From Athripsodes cinereus (taxonomy: Eukaryota > Arthropoda > Insecta > Trichoptera > Leptoceridae): a DNA stretch of 64,000 bases. Of this stretch, positions 23,140-34,738 are shown piece after piece (position 1 is the stretch's first letter; each line of letters starts with the position of its first letter). Under the pieces are notes generated by a model, which saw only the letters and a list, made by a program, of their open reading frames with translations, was not told the DNA's origin and made no database searches. The DNA is taken from positions 22,111,237-22,175,236 of the forward strand of contig OX388307.1 of NCBI GenBank assembly GCA_947579605.1, given 5' to 3'. The position numbers were made by a program, and so were the translations under genes.

Positions 23140-23768
23140 TATTTGATAAAATTTCATCAAAGTTTGAAATGACAATGAAGTGATAATTTTATGAATCTGT
23201 TTGACAGTTCAATCATGTTTTATCAGAAATATGGGTAGGTATTTTGATAAATTTGATCAATACGCTTATAAGAATAATTTTGACAGGTCTTCCGTGAAAT
23301 AACGATTTAATGAGTTTATTTGAGAGTTCAATAATGATGATGACGAATATACATTAAGGTAATTTGATAAAATTTCATCAATATTTGAAATGGGTTTTTT
23401 TGACAGGTTTACCATGAAGTGATGATTTTATGAATCTTTTAGACAGTTCAATGATGTTTTATCAGAAATATGGGTGTTTTGATAAATTTGATTAATATGC
23501 TAATATGAATAATTTTGACAGGTCGTCCGTGAAATAATGATTTAATGAGTTTTTTTGAGAGTTCAATCATGATGATGACGAATATAAGGGAAATTTGATA
23601 TAATTTCATCGAAATTTGAAATGGGGTTTTTGACAGGTCCACCATGAAGTGATGATTTTATGAATCTGTTTTACAGTTCAATAATGTGTTATTAGAAATA
23701 TGGGTTTTTTGATAAATTTGATATTGATTGATGTATTGACGCTCAAATGAATAATTTTGACAGGTTCA
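23140..23768. repeat. Satellite array, segment 5 (right end of array)
   Basis: About five recognisable monomers, for example GACAGGTCTTCCGTGAAATAA near 23280. The last GACAGGT is near 23759, where a SINE fragment abuts. No further satellite is seen to the right apart from a lone TATTTGACAGTTCAATTAT near 23988. Confidence 0.85.
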
Positions 23769-23929
23769 GGCAAAATGAAGAATGACCTTTTTCAGATTGT
23801 CCTGGGTCTGGGTGTTACATGTATGTGTGTAGTGCATTGTATATATGTGTATCGTCGCGTTAGTACCCATAATACAAGATTCACATCTTAATTTGGGACT
23901 AGCTCGGTCTGTGTGAATTGTCTATAAAA
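23769..23929 (+). mobile_element. SINE family B, 5'-truncated copy
   Basis: It is collinear with the 3' two-thirds of the minus-strand SINE at 58404-58631: TGAAGAATGACCTTT, CCTGGGTCTG.GTGTTACATGTAT, ATCGTCGCGTTAGTACCCATAATACAAGAT, TTTGGGACTAG, then GTGTGAATT.TCTAT and an A-rich tail. The tRNA-like head is missing. Confidence 0.75.
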
Positions 23930-23946
23930 AAAAAATAAAAAAAACT

Positions 23947-23985
23947 CGTTGCAGACCAATCCAATGGATTGTAACTCATAATATA
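23947..23985 (+). mobile_element. Terminal fragment of a LINE 3' end
   Basis: AACTCGTTGCAGACCAATCC followed by AATGGATTGTAACTCAT is identical to the end of the LINE coding remnant at 50264-50371, including its TAA stop. Only about 39 bp are present, directly after the A-rich tail of the SINE B fragment. Confidence 0.6.
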
Positions 23986-25459
23986 TATTTGACAGTTCAA
24001 TTATTGGCATATTACAATTTGACTAGTCATATTGTTATATGCCTGAATACGGTTTCGTCATTTTATTATATGTCGGACGTTTGAAAATGGACAACGTCGT
24101 TATAAACGGCCGGCTTCTTCAAAATGACTGCAACATAGATACGACAATAATATCATGAAAGTGCAATTGCTACCGAGTTTCAAACATAGAAAAATTTAAT
24201 CTCCTTTCATATGAGACTTACAATAGCTACTATTGTAGGTACCTAAATTGTAAAATAATCCACAGTTTTATCAGTATTGGTATTAGTTATTGAGTTATTT
24301 TACCTGCAAAAATATTATTGCAATTTCTGCAGGTACCTAAAAACATTCAGGGTTGTAATAATGATTTTATAGAAAAACGTCAGATTAACTTTAATTTAAT
24401 CTACTTTCATATAATTAGGTTGTATTGATCGTCCAAGCAAATATGGATTAGGATAAAATGTTTTAACATTTTACAAACCAATTAAAATAAAGTACAAACC
24501 TCTTTGATTACAAAAAAAAATAGTCATAGCGCCTGAAAACACGTTATCGTAATAGTAGGTTTGTTGATTTAAAATAACGTTGGTTGATTACACAATGAGA
24601 TGAGATTAGTTAAAGATAAGTATCTAAAAATTTTATATTCCAATCTAATAGTCCACAGTGAAATAGACAAAAAAAAACAACGAATTCTTTGTTGTAAAAA
24701 ATACTTCATATTTTCAAAAATATGTAGTGAAATGTATCATCACAAAACGATCTCGTAGATACCTACGCAATAGTTTTTCATGACAAAACAACAGTCAAAT
24801 CATTCCTAGCCCTATTCGTCCTAACAACGTGAAAGAGTCTGAATAACCTTTCATAATAAACCTACACGTAACAGAGAAACAACAAAGAGCATAATGGAGT
24901 TATCTTTGATTTGTATGTATGTAGTATTATACACTAATACTCATTGCATAATAACAATAATACAGTGTAGCTTCACTCCCTGTGTGAAAAATAATTTCCT
25001 CGCTCTTTTTCTGAAATAAAACGCATAGCTTTTGTTTACAATCACAATAAGCTTCGTTTTCGACACAAATATAATAAAGTTCAATATAATATGTAACGAA
25101 CTACCTGCACGGAGATATTATCTAAGGTATAAGTTTTATTTGCGACTGCTATTTTAAGTCTAAATGAAAACAGTAAAGTCGGCACCATTTACATTGCTTC
25201 TGACAGTAGAAGAGTTTTTCAGTAATTTAGGCTCCAATAATAATTAAATCACAAAATCTTATTATTCAACTCTCTAAGCTTAGAATAATTTCTGATTATA
25301 AATTCCCCCAGATTCTAATTGATATACGTATTATTAAAGAGTCTCTGTTTTTCAGGTAGTTGAGGATTTTCTGTACAATTAGCAATGTTTTTTTTTCAAT
25401 GTTTAAATTAGCAATGTTTTTTTTTATTGTGTCGGTGCACACGTAGTAGAATTCCATAA
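23986..25459. other. AT-rich DNA, no gene seen
   Basis: About 1.5 kb of unique-looking AT-rich sequence. No ORF above chance, no tRNA-like head and no paired terminal repeat were seen. It could be intergenic or intronic. Confidence 0.6.
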
Positions 25460-25647
25460 TTATGTTATTTGAAACAAATGTTTCTTTCTACTATAAGTTA
25501 TTGATTCCGAGAGAGACGTCTTTCGACTTATCAGGTCATTATCAATCTTTGATTATCAGATCATTATCAGGTCGATAAGTCGAAAGACGTCTCTCTCGGA
25601 ATCAATAACTTTTAGTAGAAAGAAACACTTGTTTCAAATTACATAAC
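25460..25647. mobile_element. Fold-back MITE
   Basis: Two long arms of about 75-85 bp are near-perfect inverse complements, with shared blocks TTTGAAACAA, TTTCTTTCTACT, TTATTGATTCCGAGAGAGAC and GTCTTTCGACTTATC. They are separated by about 35-40 bp. The RNA would form one long hairpin. No coding capacity. A clear target duplication was not resolved, so the exact ends are approximate. Confidence 0.8.
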
Positions 25648-27062
25648 TTTGTTTTGTGCTTTAAGTTGTTTATTTATCCCCGAGTTCGATGATTAATACC
25701 GCGCGGCCATTAGATGCTTACTGAATAACTGATTATTCAAACATTAATGACACTATTTTTTTGTATAAATTGTCATTTTAATTTTGTTTTCGTAAAAAAT
25801 GAAACCAAGTAAAAGTAAACCATAAATTTAGGTTCATGTCTAGGTTTATTCGCAAGTTATTTCCAGATTTATCCACATTTTAGTTAAAGATATTAAGAAA
25901 AGCTGAAGGGCAAGTTCTTCACCAATTATAATTTTTAATCATGTTTAGAATAAGCTTTTTTCTGTATTATTGGCGTAAAACAGGACGTGAGATTTTTTGC
26001 AGTACCGTATCTAATAATATAATAGGTATGTATATTATTATATACCATGTTGTTCTTTTCTCTCTCTCTTTAAGCTACATCCTTATTCTCCTATTATTAA
26101 TATTTGTAGCAATAGCAGTAGTTCATACACACAGTATGTAGATAGAGGAAAGTCTCCGGCGTTCTAATTGGAAATTACTTTTCCTGTGAGACTACAATGT
26201 AATAATACTCCATATTCAAATAAAACCAACATAATATAACTGCAAGGATATTGTTAACGGCAGCAGGGCAGGGTTTAAGAGGAGCTTATATAAAATATTT
26301 CTTATTTATCACAGTAAATGTTTACTTATGTACAATTACGTAATAATTTTGCTTTGTATTTTCTTTGTAGTTTTTCTTTGTATTCAGTAAGCTTTCGCTG
26401 CAGTTTTAGATACCAACTTCTTAGTAATAAAGTTATTAAATATACTTATATTTTCAATAAATATAATAACACATTTCTATTTATTTATTTAATTTATTCA
26501 TAGCCAGTTACACACTTCAGACAACACATACAAATAAATACAAAAAATAACAATAATATCACAAGAAAATAATGCATTGCCCAATTTAAAAGTGTATAAA
26601 ATTTCATTAATTGATATTATTCAATAGCCCATAAGGTTGTCATACATTATAAAACAAAAAACATATACCTAAGAGATAAAAATTAATTGTGAAAATAAAA
26701 ACAATGGTTATATTAATTTATTAAAATAAGTGGAATAACACACAAGTCAGTGAAAAAACAAAACCATTGAAAGTTAAACAAAACAAATCAACATTACATT
26801 ATAACACAATAAAATCAATGAAAACATACTAGTACATGTATAATTGTATAAAAGTCACACCTACTTTTAACCTTATGGAAGTGTCAACCAGTAATTCAAA
26901 ATCTTATTCTGAATATTATAGAATTTAATAAAACAACTTGAACATTGTCAAAATTAACAAAAATATTTATTAAATATTAAAAAGAAAACACACAAAATGT
27001 TATTAGAAATGAAGCATCCATGCAACAATATTTGAATTCAGAAGTAATTGAAAATAATGGAA
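25648..27062. other. AT-rich DNA, no gene seen
   Basis: Includes TTTATTTATTTAATTTATTC near 26480, which looks like the inverted tail of a minus-oriented LINE, followed to about 27050 by A/C-rich low-complexity sequence. The ORFs of 61-66 codons here have biased, membrane-like composition from AT content and are not supported. Confidence 0.5.
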
Positions 27063-27115
27063 ATTATCCATCCATCCCATCACGGCATCTCCCATAAGTG
27101 GGGTAGCCAACGGAC
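27063..27115 (-). mobile_element. Family C repeat, fragment
   Basis: Minus-strand piece CATCACGGCATCTCCCATAA followed by GTGGGGTAGCC, the inverse of the conserved GGCTACCCCACTTGTGGGAT end of family C (full copies at 37706, 52973 and 62490). Confidence 0.65.
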
Positions 27116-27375
27116 TAATTTATTAAAAAAATCATGGAAGTCGTCCTCTTCGTACCAATAAAATTTTAAGCATTCAGGATGGGTGGCGTACATCATCGAT
27201 GCATCGATGCTAAAATCGTGATGTTTTTAGGCATTTAACATACTTTTTGAATCGCACTTTTGCGATAAACTCGCTCTCCGTATGTTGAGTGAATTTAATT
27301 TTAATATATATCTTCTATAAACAAACTTGTAGAACCCAACAGGGCAAACACTTCCAGATTTGCATAGAGGAGCTT

Positions 27376-27480
27376 CAGCGTTGCGGGGCCAACTGCCTAG
27401 AACCGATTACCAGCGGATTTAAGACAGAACCAACCCACTGCAACATTTAGGAGTAAATTGAAAACATTGTTCGTCGAGTT
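27376..27480 (+). pseudogene. LINE reverse-transcriptase C-terminal remnant
   Basis: The plus strand reads NRLPADLRQNQPTATFRSK then LKTLFVE. This fits the end of CR1/Jockey-group ORF2 (WN.LP...R.....FK..LK..LF). One stop replaces the residue before NRLP. SINE A copy 1 begins immediately at its 3' end, so the SINE inserted into or beside a dead LINE. Confidence 0.5.
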
Positions 27481-27654
27481 CGTCGGTAGCCTGGAGGTAG
27501 AGTCGCGGCCTTGTGAACAAGGGGTCCGGGGTTCGATCCCAGGTGCCGAAAAACTCCCCTTTCACGACACAAGCTTTTAGCTTACTGTGAAAGGTGTATA
27601 AGGCTGTATTTGGGTTTATAACAAAACCCAGATATATCTTTTTTAAAAAAAAAA
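27478..27654 (+). mobile_element. tRNA-derived SINE family A, copy 1
   Basis: The 5' head carries pol III promoter elements: A box TAGCCTGGAGGTAGA (from 27487) and B box GGTTCGATCC (27530-27539), with 43 bp between starts as in a tRNA gene. The body continues CCCCTTTCACG, AAGGTGTATAAGG and TTTGGGTTTATAACAAAACC, the last a small hairpin typical of LINE-borrowed 3' ends. The tail is about 10 A. It matches 49836-50047 throughout. It is not a functional tRNA gene, because body and tail follow in both copies. Confidence 0.9.
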
Positions 27655-27764
27655 TTGTTTTCAAGAAAAGTCACGGCGCCCTTAAGATTGTCACGGATCA
27701 TTAAACGGCGCCAAATACAAACTGTCTATATTATTATTATTAAAGCTTACATTATTATTAGACA

Positions 27765-27860
27765 GCTTGCAGGTTTATTACCTGCAGCTGGATTACTGGT
27801 TACTCCACATGTGGGATATGTCATGATGATGTATTTGTAGTAGTAGTAGTAGTAGTAGAA
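27765..27860 (+). mobile_element. Family C repeat, 3' part with (GTA)n tail
   Basis: ACCTGCAGCTGGATTACTGG, TTACTCCACATGTGGGATAT and then seven TAG/GTA repeats. Same end as full family C copies, here diverged. Confidence 0.65.
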
Positions 27861-29896
27861 TAATAATCTTCTATGAAATGAAAAAATAAATAAAGGTTTT
27901 ACGAACACCTGCATTGTACAAGATACTCGAAAACCTACAGAAAAGAATGGAAGTTCCGTTCTTTACCGATGACTCGATGGTATAATATTCCTGGTAAATA
28001 TTCATGCAGTTAATATTCTTTGCAACAAAATAATAGTCGTTACTCGTACGTAATACAAACCATTTTTAGGTTCAAAATAAGTCATCCGTAATAAAATAAT
28101 GTTGTTTGCCTTGCAATACAATCTTGTCACTGAATATAATATTATGTACCTTAATACAATATGTACAATAGACTTCTATCCACCTATGTGTTATTTGATT
28201 TTCATGTCTGTGAAGACTTTGAAGCGAATGTAATGTGAGTAGGTAAATTCATTCTACCAAATATCTGCAACACGTCATATTTATGTAAGTGTGTGAGAGA
28301 CTAGAGACGAAGTTTTTTTTATAATTTCGTAGTAATCAAGACGATTTAGGGTAGGTCGATAATTTATAGAAATATTTTTGAATTATGAGAAGACATGATC
28401 CTTGAAAATAGCGAAATCTTGGAGGGTATATTTATGGAAGTATTGGATTTATGATCATAAATATAATGGGGAAAATCAATTTATATTGGAGATTTCATAT
28501 ATTATATAAAAAATATTTCTTCCTAATTTTAATGATCTTCCGAATACGCTTGTCGACTTGTATTTATAATGTAACATTTTTTACTAAACATAATATAGTT
28601 TGACATACCTAGTTATTGTGTACGCCCACATTAAAAAAAGACCAAGTTACTCATTTGTTTTTAGTTGATGTGTGAGAGAAAAACATTTTTTTTTTCATTA
28701 GGTTTCCCCGATGTTAACAATCGTTCTTGCAAAAGTCTTTCTGTCCTGCACCATTTAGAAAAGTTCACCGATATTCCACAATCTAGTCAAACCTTACATA
28801 GCAATGAGGAGTTTCTTCTATCAGGACCAGTCGTCCTTTAATTCTTTCTTATCAGTATATGAAAGATTTCATACTTATTTTTCATGATATTTTTATCGAG
28901 TCAGATGTGATAATTATCTTTCTGATTAAATTACTTAATCTTTTCGTAATTGTGGATGAATGTTTAAGTATTTTTCTTATTTAACAATTTCTATTTCAAA
29001 TTTCATTTGAAACATTTGATATTATTTATGTTTATTTTCAGTTTATTCAAAAGGTTGAAATTTATGTAGGTATGAATGACCGTGTCCATGATATTATGAT
29101 ATGAGTAATGGTCTGTGAGCCCGAGGGAAATATTGAGAAATAATTTGACCTGGGACTATGATGACATCAGTGGTGCGGTCAAAGTGAATGCTCAGGAAGC
29201 CAGCCAAATATAATAGGTACATTGTTGGTGTTATTTAACAATGTGTTAGGTCTTTAACTGATTTCCCGGGAATTCTTGTTCTTGATTTTGTTCCTGTGAA
29301 ATAATGCTCGAAAAATGAAGAAACCTACTGTATTGAACCGTGCCGTTTATCACCATTGTGAATACTTAAATAAATTAGAATGAGTCCTTAAAAATATTAC
29401 AAATAGGCCCCGAGAATTCTTGCAATCTGAGAAATTAAAGCACCCAAGAAATAACAAACTCTAATCAGTCAAGTCACATTAATGTCATATTAAGAATGTT
29501 GATGTTTAATCTTAAACCAATACCAATACAAGTTGTATGAGTTGTAAGTTACGTAAAGCTATATTTTAGCTGTTCAAGTAATTTTAGCAATGTTAGAATT
29601 GCATGTGTTGGTTCTAAGAATAAAAAAAAATACACTGCAGCCTTCCTAGTGAATAATATAGGTACGCTTTTGAACCAACTCAGTCCATTCTGTGTGTCTT
29701 TGCGCCAATTGAGTCACCTTTCTTTCTGTGATTATTAATTTGTCATAAGAATGGTGTATTATAAAAGAAGAACGTTCAGACCGTCGCGTCGCGTCGGAGA
29801 CCTTTGTTAGGTAAAAAGGAGCGCTCTTTTTGATCAACTTTGTTATTGTACATTCTCAAAATTTGACATAATTTTTGTTTGATTCACTCATTTATT
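27861..29896. other. AT-rich DNA, little structure
   Basis: A weak inverted family C head may lie at about 27903-27970. Otherwise no coding region or paired repeat was seen. The ORF at 29646-29837 (minus) has no recognisable motif. Confidence 0.45.
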
Positions 29897-29940
29897 TACA
29901 CCATTACGGTATTTCCTGCAAGTGGGGTAACCAGCAATCA
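29897..29940 (-). mobile_element. Family C repeat, fragment
   Basis: CACCATTACGGTATTTCCTG then CAAGTGGGGTAACCAGC is the diverged inverse of the family C end. A possible head of the same copy lies inverted near 30080-30130. Confidence 0.5.
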
Positions 29941-30502
29941 AAAAAGTCATATTTTTCTTGCTGAAATAAAAGTTGAAACGTTTATGATGGGAAGATGGGT
30001 AGTACCTTATAGTAGTAGCTTATCGTTTTATTGAAGATGTATAATATTTTACGCGAGATGTTTTTCGAATAACTTACCTTTCATTGTACACTCGTAAACT
30101 TATCGAAAAGAGTGGGATACTCAGGGACTCCACAGACAAGGATACTGACGTTTTATGTTGATGACAAAAAGTTTACTTAAAAAAAAATATTACATGATTT
30201 GGCTCATTGTTTTATAACACCGTCCTACATATCAGTTGTGTTAAGCCGTCTCTAGGATACGGTGTTAAATATGTCATCTTTTTAAAGTGATATTATTATT
30301 TTTATAACGCGCCAGAAATGGATTAACATTTTTAAAATTTAGATGTGTCATAAAAAGTAATTTTGAAATGGATAAAACAAAAAATCTTCGCGCATAGAAC
30401 TAGATGTGTTCAAGGGGAATGTAAAAGATACCTTATAACTGTTAATAAAAAAAATATAACTTTTCTATTTTCGAAGAAGAAACACTATGAAAGCTCATTT
30501 TT

Positions 30503-30706
30503 AAATTTAGGTAATAAAAAATGAAACACTGTATAACTTTCACTAGTTAATATATTGCTTTGAAGCTATTCGGACCTACATCCATCCTCAGTTAATAAAT
30601 TGCATATAAATTATAGATAGACGTAGGTCCCAATAGCTTCTAAGCAATATAATAATTAGGGAAAGTTAAACAGTGTTACATTTTTTATTTTTTATTACTT
30701 AAATAA
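30503..30706. mobile_element. Fold-back MITE (diverged)
   Basis: The left arm (GTAATAAAAAATGAAACACTG, then ACTTTC, ATATTGCTT.GAAGCTATT and GGACCTAC) is matched by the inverse complement of the right arm ending near 30706. Arms are about 70-90 bp with mismatches and small indels. The middle is about 40 bp. It is older than the palindrome at 43798. Confidence 0.7.
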
Positions 30707-31280
30707 AAAAAAAATACATTAACATTTTACCTCACCTTTAAACTATAAATAAAAACTAATACAATTATTTTACCTTACTTTAGAATTGAAAATAAAAACT
30801 ATTATTTTTAAGCGGGTTAGTTGGAGAATTTTCGTACATCCTACATCCATAATTTTATTCTGTAAGTTTTCGATTACAAGTTTCCTGGCAAGTATTCTTA
30901 AAATATCAATATTACTGCGTGTAAGGAAGATAATCGTGCATTTTAATTACACACAGTAATCACGCACACGAGGGCGCCATATTATACATTTATCATCTGA
31001 TGTTCCCAAAAAAGTGTCTTTCGCTTTCTCTCTATTCGTCTCCTCTCGAAGACTTGTTTCAGTAACTGGAACCCGCAAGTGCTCTTTCATCGAAGCCCGA
31101 CCTGCGAAATCGTGATAGCTTCAGAAGTATTTTTTTCTTCACTCTTTGCTGAGTATAGCATGAGCCGTCATTTACTGATGGTCGTGATCTCGCACATCTC
31201 CGACAAATATAAGACGATGAGACAACTTTCAAGCCTGAAAAAAAATAAAGATGGAAAGGCCGACTTCAAATGTAAAAATA

Positions 31281-31308
31281 CGAGGGTGGTCCGATAAGTA
31301 CTTAGCCT
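31281..31308 (+). repeat. mariner left terminal inverted repeat
   Basis: 28 bp, 27 of 28 identical to the inverse of 32540-32567. Immediately preceded by the target TA. Confidence 0.93.
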
Positions 31309-31458
31309 CTCCGCCTGATGATATCACTATCACAAGAAAAATATACCATCTTGTAGTGCATTTTTGTGGACAGCCACTGTTGAAATTTCAGCTAAATTGG
31401 ACTAATAGTTTTGTTTTGACCGCGTGTGGAAGCGGGCGGGTCCACGGATTTTATAAAA

Positions 31459-32502
31459 ATGGAAAAAGAGCAATATCGGTCGATGATTCGATTCTTGTTT
31501 TTGGAAGGGAAATCGCGCAGCGAAATCAAAGAGCTCTTGGATGCTATGTATGGTGACTCTTCTCCTTCGATAACGATCGTCAAAAATTGGTTTAAGAGTT
31601 TCGACATGGTCGTTCGTCGGTTTTTGACGAGTCACGTCCAGTTGCCCCGAAAACGGCTACCACGGAAGATAACATGACAAAAATCCACGATATCGTAATG
31701 GCAGACCACCGATTGAAGGTGCGTAAGATAGCTAAGATAAAAGGCATCTCAAAAGACCAGATGGATTATACCATTCATGAAATTTTGGACATGAGAAAGC
31801 TGTTGGCGCAATGGGTGCCGCATTTTCTCACTCCGGACAAGTGCAACCGTGAGACCACTTCAGAGCAGTGTTTGACGCTATTTAAGAGCGATTGAAAGAG
31901 TTTCTGCATCGTTTCGTAGCCATTGACAAAACTTAGATCCACTAGTACACACCAAAGACCAAGGGACAGTCAAAACAGTGGATTTTACCCGGCGAATGTG
32001 CTCCAAAGAAGGCAAAGACTGTCCTATCTACCGGAAAGGTGATAGTCACCGTTTTCTGGGATTCACAAGGTGTGATCATCATCGACTACCTGGAGAAGAG
32101 TAAAACGATCACAAGGCTCTACTATGCCAAATTATTAGGCCGATTTGACGCCGAATCGCAGAAAAAACGGCCCCATTCGACGAAGAAAAAGTGATCTTCC
32201 ACCATGACGATGCACTGACTCACACCTCCGTTGTCGCCACGGCCAAATTGGTCAAATAGGGCTACGAACTGCTGCTTTATCCAGCATATTCTCTAGATTT
32301 GGCTCCATGCGACTTTTTTTTGTTTCCAAACTTAAAAAAGTCACTTGCTGGGTAGAAATTTGAGTCGAATGAGGAGGTCATTGCCGCCACGGAAGCCTAC
32401 ATTGCGGACCTCGAGAAAACGTATTTTTTAAACTGGTTTAAGAAGTTGGAGAATCGCTGGTTCAAGTGTATCGAGCTAAAAGAAGACTATGTTGAAAAAT
32501 AA
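31459..32502 (+). pseudogene. mariner transposase pseudogene
   Basis: A normal mariner transposase has about 345 residues, and this span fits that length. It starts MEKEQYRSMIRFLFLEGKSR and has helix-turn-helix-like sequence GKSRSEIKELLDAMYG. The catalytic D,D34D layout is still legible: VAID with the usual following Glu and Trp replaced by Lys and a stop (31900s), FHHDDALTHTS (32190s) and YSLDLAPCDFF (32290s). Breaks are a frameshift near 31600, another near 31890, and at least two in-frame stops just after the first catalytic Asp. The C-terminal end is preserved (ELKEDYVEK). Confidence 0.93.
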
Positions 32503-32539
32503 ATCGCCACTTTTCCAAAATTTTCGTTTTTTCTTATGT

Positions 32540-32567
32540 AGGCTAAGTACTTATCGGACCGCCCTCG
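32540..32567 (-). repeat. mariner right terminal inverted repeat
   Basis: 28 bp partner of 31281-31308, with one T/C difference. Followed by the duplicated TA. Confidence 0.93.
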
Positions 32568-32569
32568 TA

Positions 32570-34112
32570 TATCGTATCCACGTGTGTTATATTTTGTATG
32601 AAAATAATATTATTTTGTTTTAGTATTCTTTTCAAATCTCCGCGTCACCTGTTTCTCAACAACAACAAGAAGAAAAACAAGAACAAAAACAATTTTCCTC
32701 ACACTTTATACCATTCCCTCAATATATCATTATTTTTTCTAGACGTATTATTATTCTGCATTACAAATAGTTTACACGAGTTTAATACTTAACACTCGTA
32801 CTTACTTATTTATAGCAGTCTTTATTTCTCCACCGCTGGATATTGGTTTCCTTAAAGCTTTTCCATTATCTACTGCCTAGGGCAACACGAACCCACTTTT
32901 TTCCACCATTTGGATATTATCATCGGATTTTCGTTTTTGGGATTTTCCCATGCATTTTTGTCCTCCCATGGTCTCTATTACAAGATCCTCAATGTGTATC
33001 AGCCATCTTTTTTCAAACTGAGTGACCAGTCCTTTGCCACTTAAGGATGAAGATTTTTCAAAGATATCATTATGGATATCCATAACCCTTGTTTTATACA
33101 ATATCGTTTATTTTCTAATCCGGTTTCTCAATTCAATGGTTTATGTTAATTTTCATAACGAGTGGCTCCTTTAAATTTTATTTATTTATTTCATTCTTCA
33201 CTGCACACATTGGTTGTAATATAAATCAATATAAAGGATTATTGTAGTTGTATACATACAAAGTGAATAAGTTACAATAACGACGTGAATAATAATGTAA
33301 AGAACCTTTAATGTAGCAAATATGATTAGAAGGTGAGCTAACGAGTCTTCTGGATGCTGCGGCGATTTAGTATAACTATGATGACTGCGTTGGATACGAT
33401 GTTTATAATAATAACTGTAAGAAAACTGATTGATACATGATTACCTTCTAAGATGTAGTCACGTAGATGCTTCAGCAGCAGTGTTGGTATATCGGCACGT
33501 AGATTCTGACTCGTCACAATATCATAAGATTTTATACAATCCAATACACAAAGAGCAAGTTTATTGCTGGGTTGCGATATCTTCATCAAACTCGCTTTTA
33601 AAAAAATCTTGACAGATACGTATTACAATTCCATTTGTCACTTGAGCCTAGTAAAAGCTAATAACAAGCACTAAAGACTTGTACTGATGTGAATGTATCT
33701 TCAGAGTATTTCAGGAGTACTTACCCTCCTCAGAATAAGTAATGATATAATAATACTAAAACACGCCATCAAACAAACAGAAAAAAAGCTTACCTTATGG
33801 TCATGAAAAAGTTTAACAAAAAACTTTTAAATTGTATATTTAATAATGAGGTCATTTTGCATTCCAACCTAGTGGTGTGACGGTGTGGTAGATCCGTTTT
33901 CAAAGTAAAGCTTTGTATTCACGAACTTTTATTAAGATACCTCTAACTGATGAAGCTCGTTAGTGTATTAAGTCATAGCTCTAAGGATATCCATATAAAA
34001 CTTCGGCATTCATTGCAATGTAAAATGATATGTTTAAATAAGTTTCCTTCAGTACTAGTATATGATTTGAAGAAAAGTAAAATAGGTATTTCCTAGTAAA
34101 TATATTTGGTAA
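32570..34112. other. AT-rich DNA, no gene recognised
   Basis: TTTATTTATTTATTTCATTC near 33178 followed by CTGCACACATTGG looks like an inverted LINE tail. ORFs of 60-83 codons occur on both strands but overlap each other and show no family motif. Confidence 0.5.
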
Positions 34113-34206
34113 TTTCTACTACTACTACTACTACTACTATACCATCACGGCATATCCCACAAGTGGGGTAACCAGCAGACCAACTACATGTAAGAAACAT
34201 GCATGC
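34113..34206 (-). mobile_element. Family C repeat, 3' part
   Basis: (CTA)n at the left, then CCATCACGGCATATCCCACA, AGTGGGGTAACCAGCAGACC and ATGTAAGAAACATGCATGC: the inverse of the family C 3' half with its trinucleotide tail. Confidence 0.8.
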
Positions 34207-34738
34207 ATGGTAATTTCTATCTTGTGAAAACGCGACTACGTTGCAACTGCGGTTCATCTTATGTTGTCCGACCAACTCTTTTTTTTATTATTGACCTATG
34301 ACATGTTATGAGGACATAATTCAAGTCATTCAAAACCAACACCAAAAACTGTATGACCGTAGATTTCTAATTACAATAAATAAATACTAGCTATTAAAAA
34401 ACATTTATTATTTTAGATATTCAACTTGACTTTAAACTTTTGAGTGTGCGAAACGATAATCATTTTTATTTTAAAATGATTATCAATACAGATAAAAAAT
34501 CACTCAACTTAAATAATAGGAAATCAATTATTATAATTTTGCCACGAAACCGTATATTTTGTTCAGTATTATGACGTAAGATTATTATTTTCATTTCTTG
34601 TTCGTCCACAGAAAACACGTGAATAAGGAGGGACTATGTATTTGATTTTATTACAATGGTTCTTTGTGGTGTGATGAGATGATGTGGATGTATTGATGGA
34701 GGTGATGGTGGTAGTAAAGCAATTCCATTCATTGTGAT

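Larger units (their letters stand above)
31281..32567 (+). mobile_element. mariner transposon, complete ends
   Basis: 1287 bp flanked by TA dinucleotides (31279-31280, 32568-32569), the mariner target. The terminal inverted repeats are 28 bp with one mismatch, beginning CGAGGGYGGTCCGATAAGT. The single gene is broken, so the copy is inactive by itself, but its ends look intact and could be mobilised by an active relative. Nothing from a host gene is interrupted. Confidence 0.95.

Noticed and set aside
27478..27560. Genuine tRNA gene
   Set aside because: A and B boxes are present, but the same body and A tail follow in two copies and the acceptor arm does not close as a tRNA, so it is a SINE head.
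27419..27664. 81-codon minus ORF
   Set aside because: It lies across the SINE A copy and the LINE remnant, antisense to both.
30212..30275. AACACCGT/ACGGTGTT inverted repeat as a regulatory hairpin
   Set aside because: Arms are about 8-12 bp with a loop of about 40 bp, within chance expectation for this composition.
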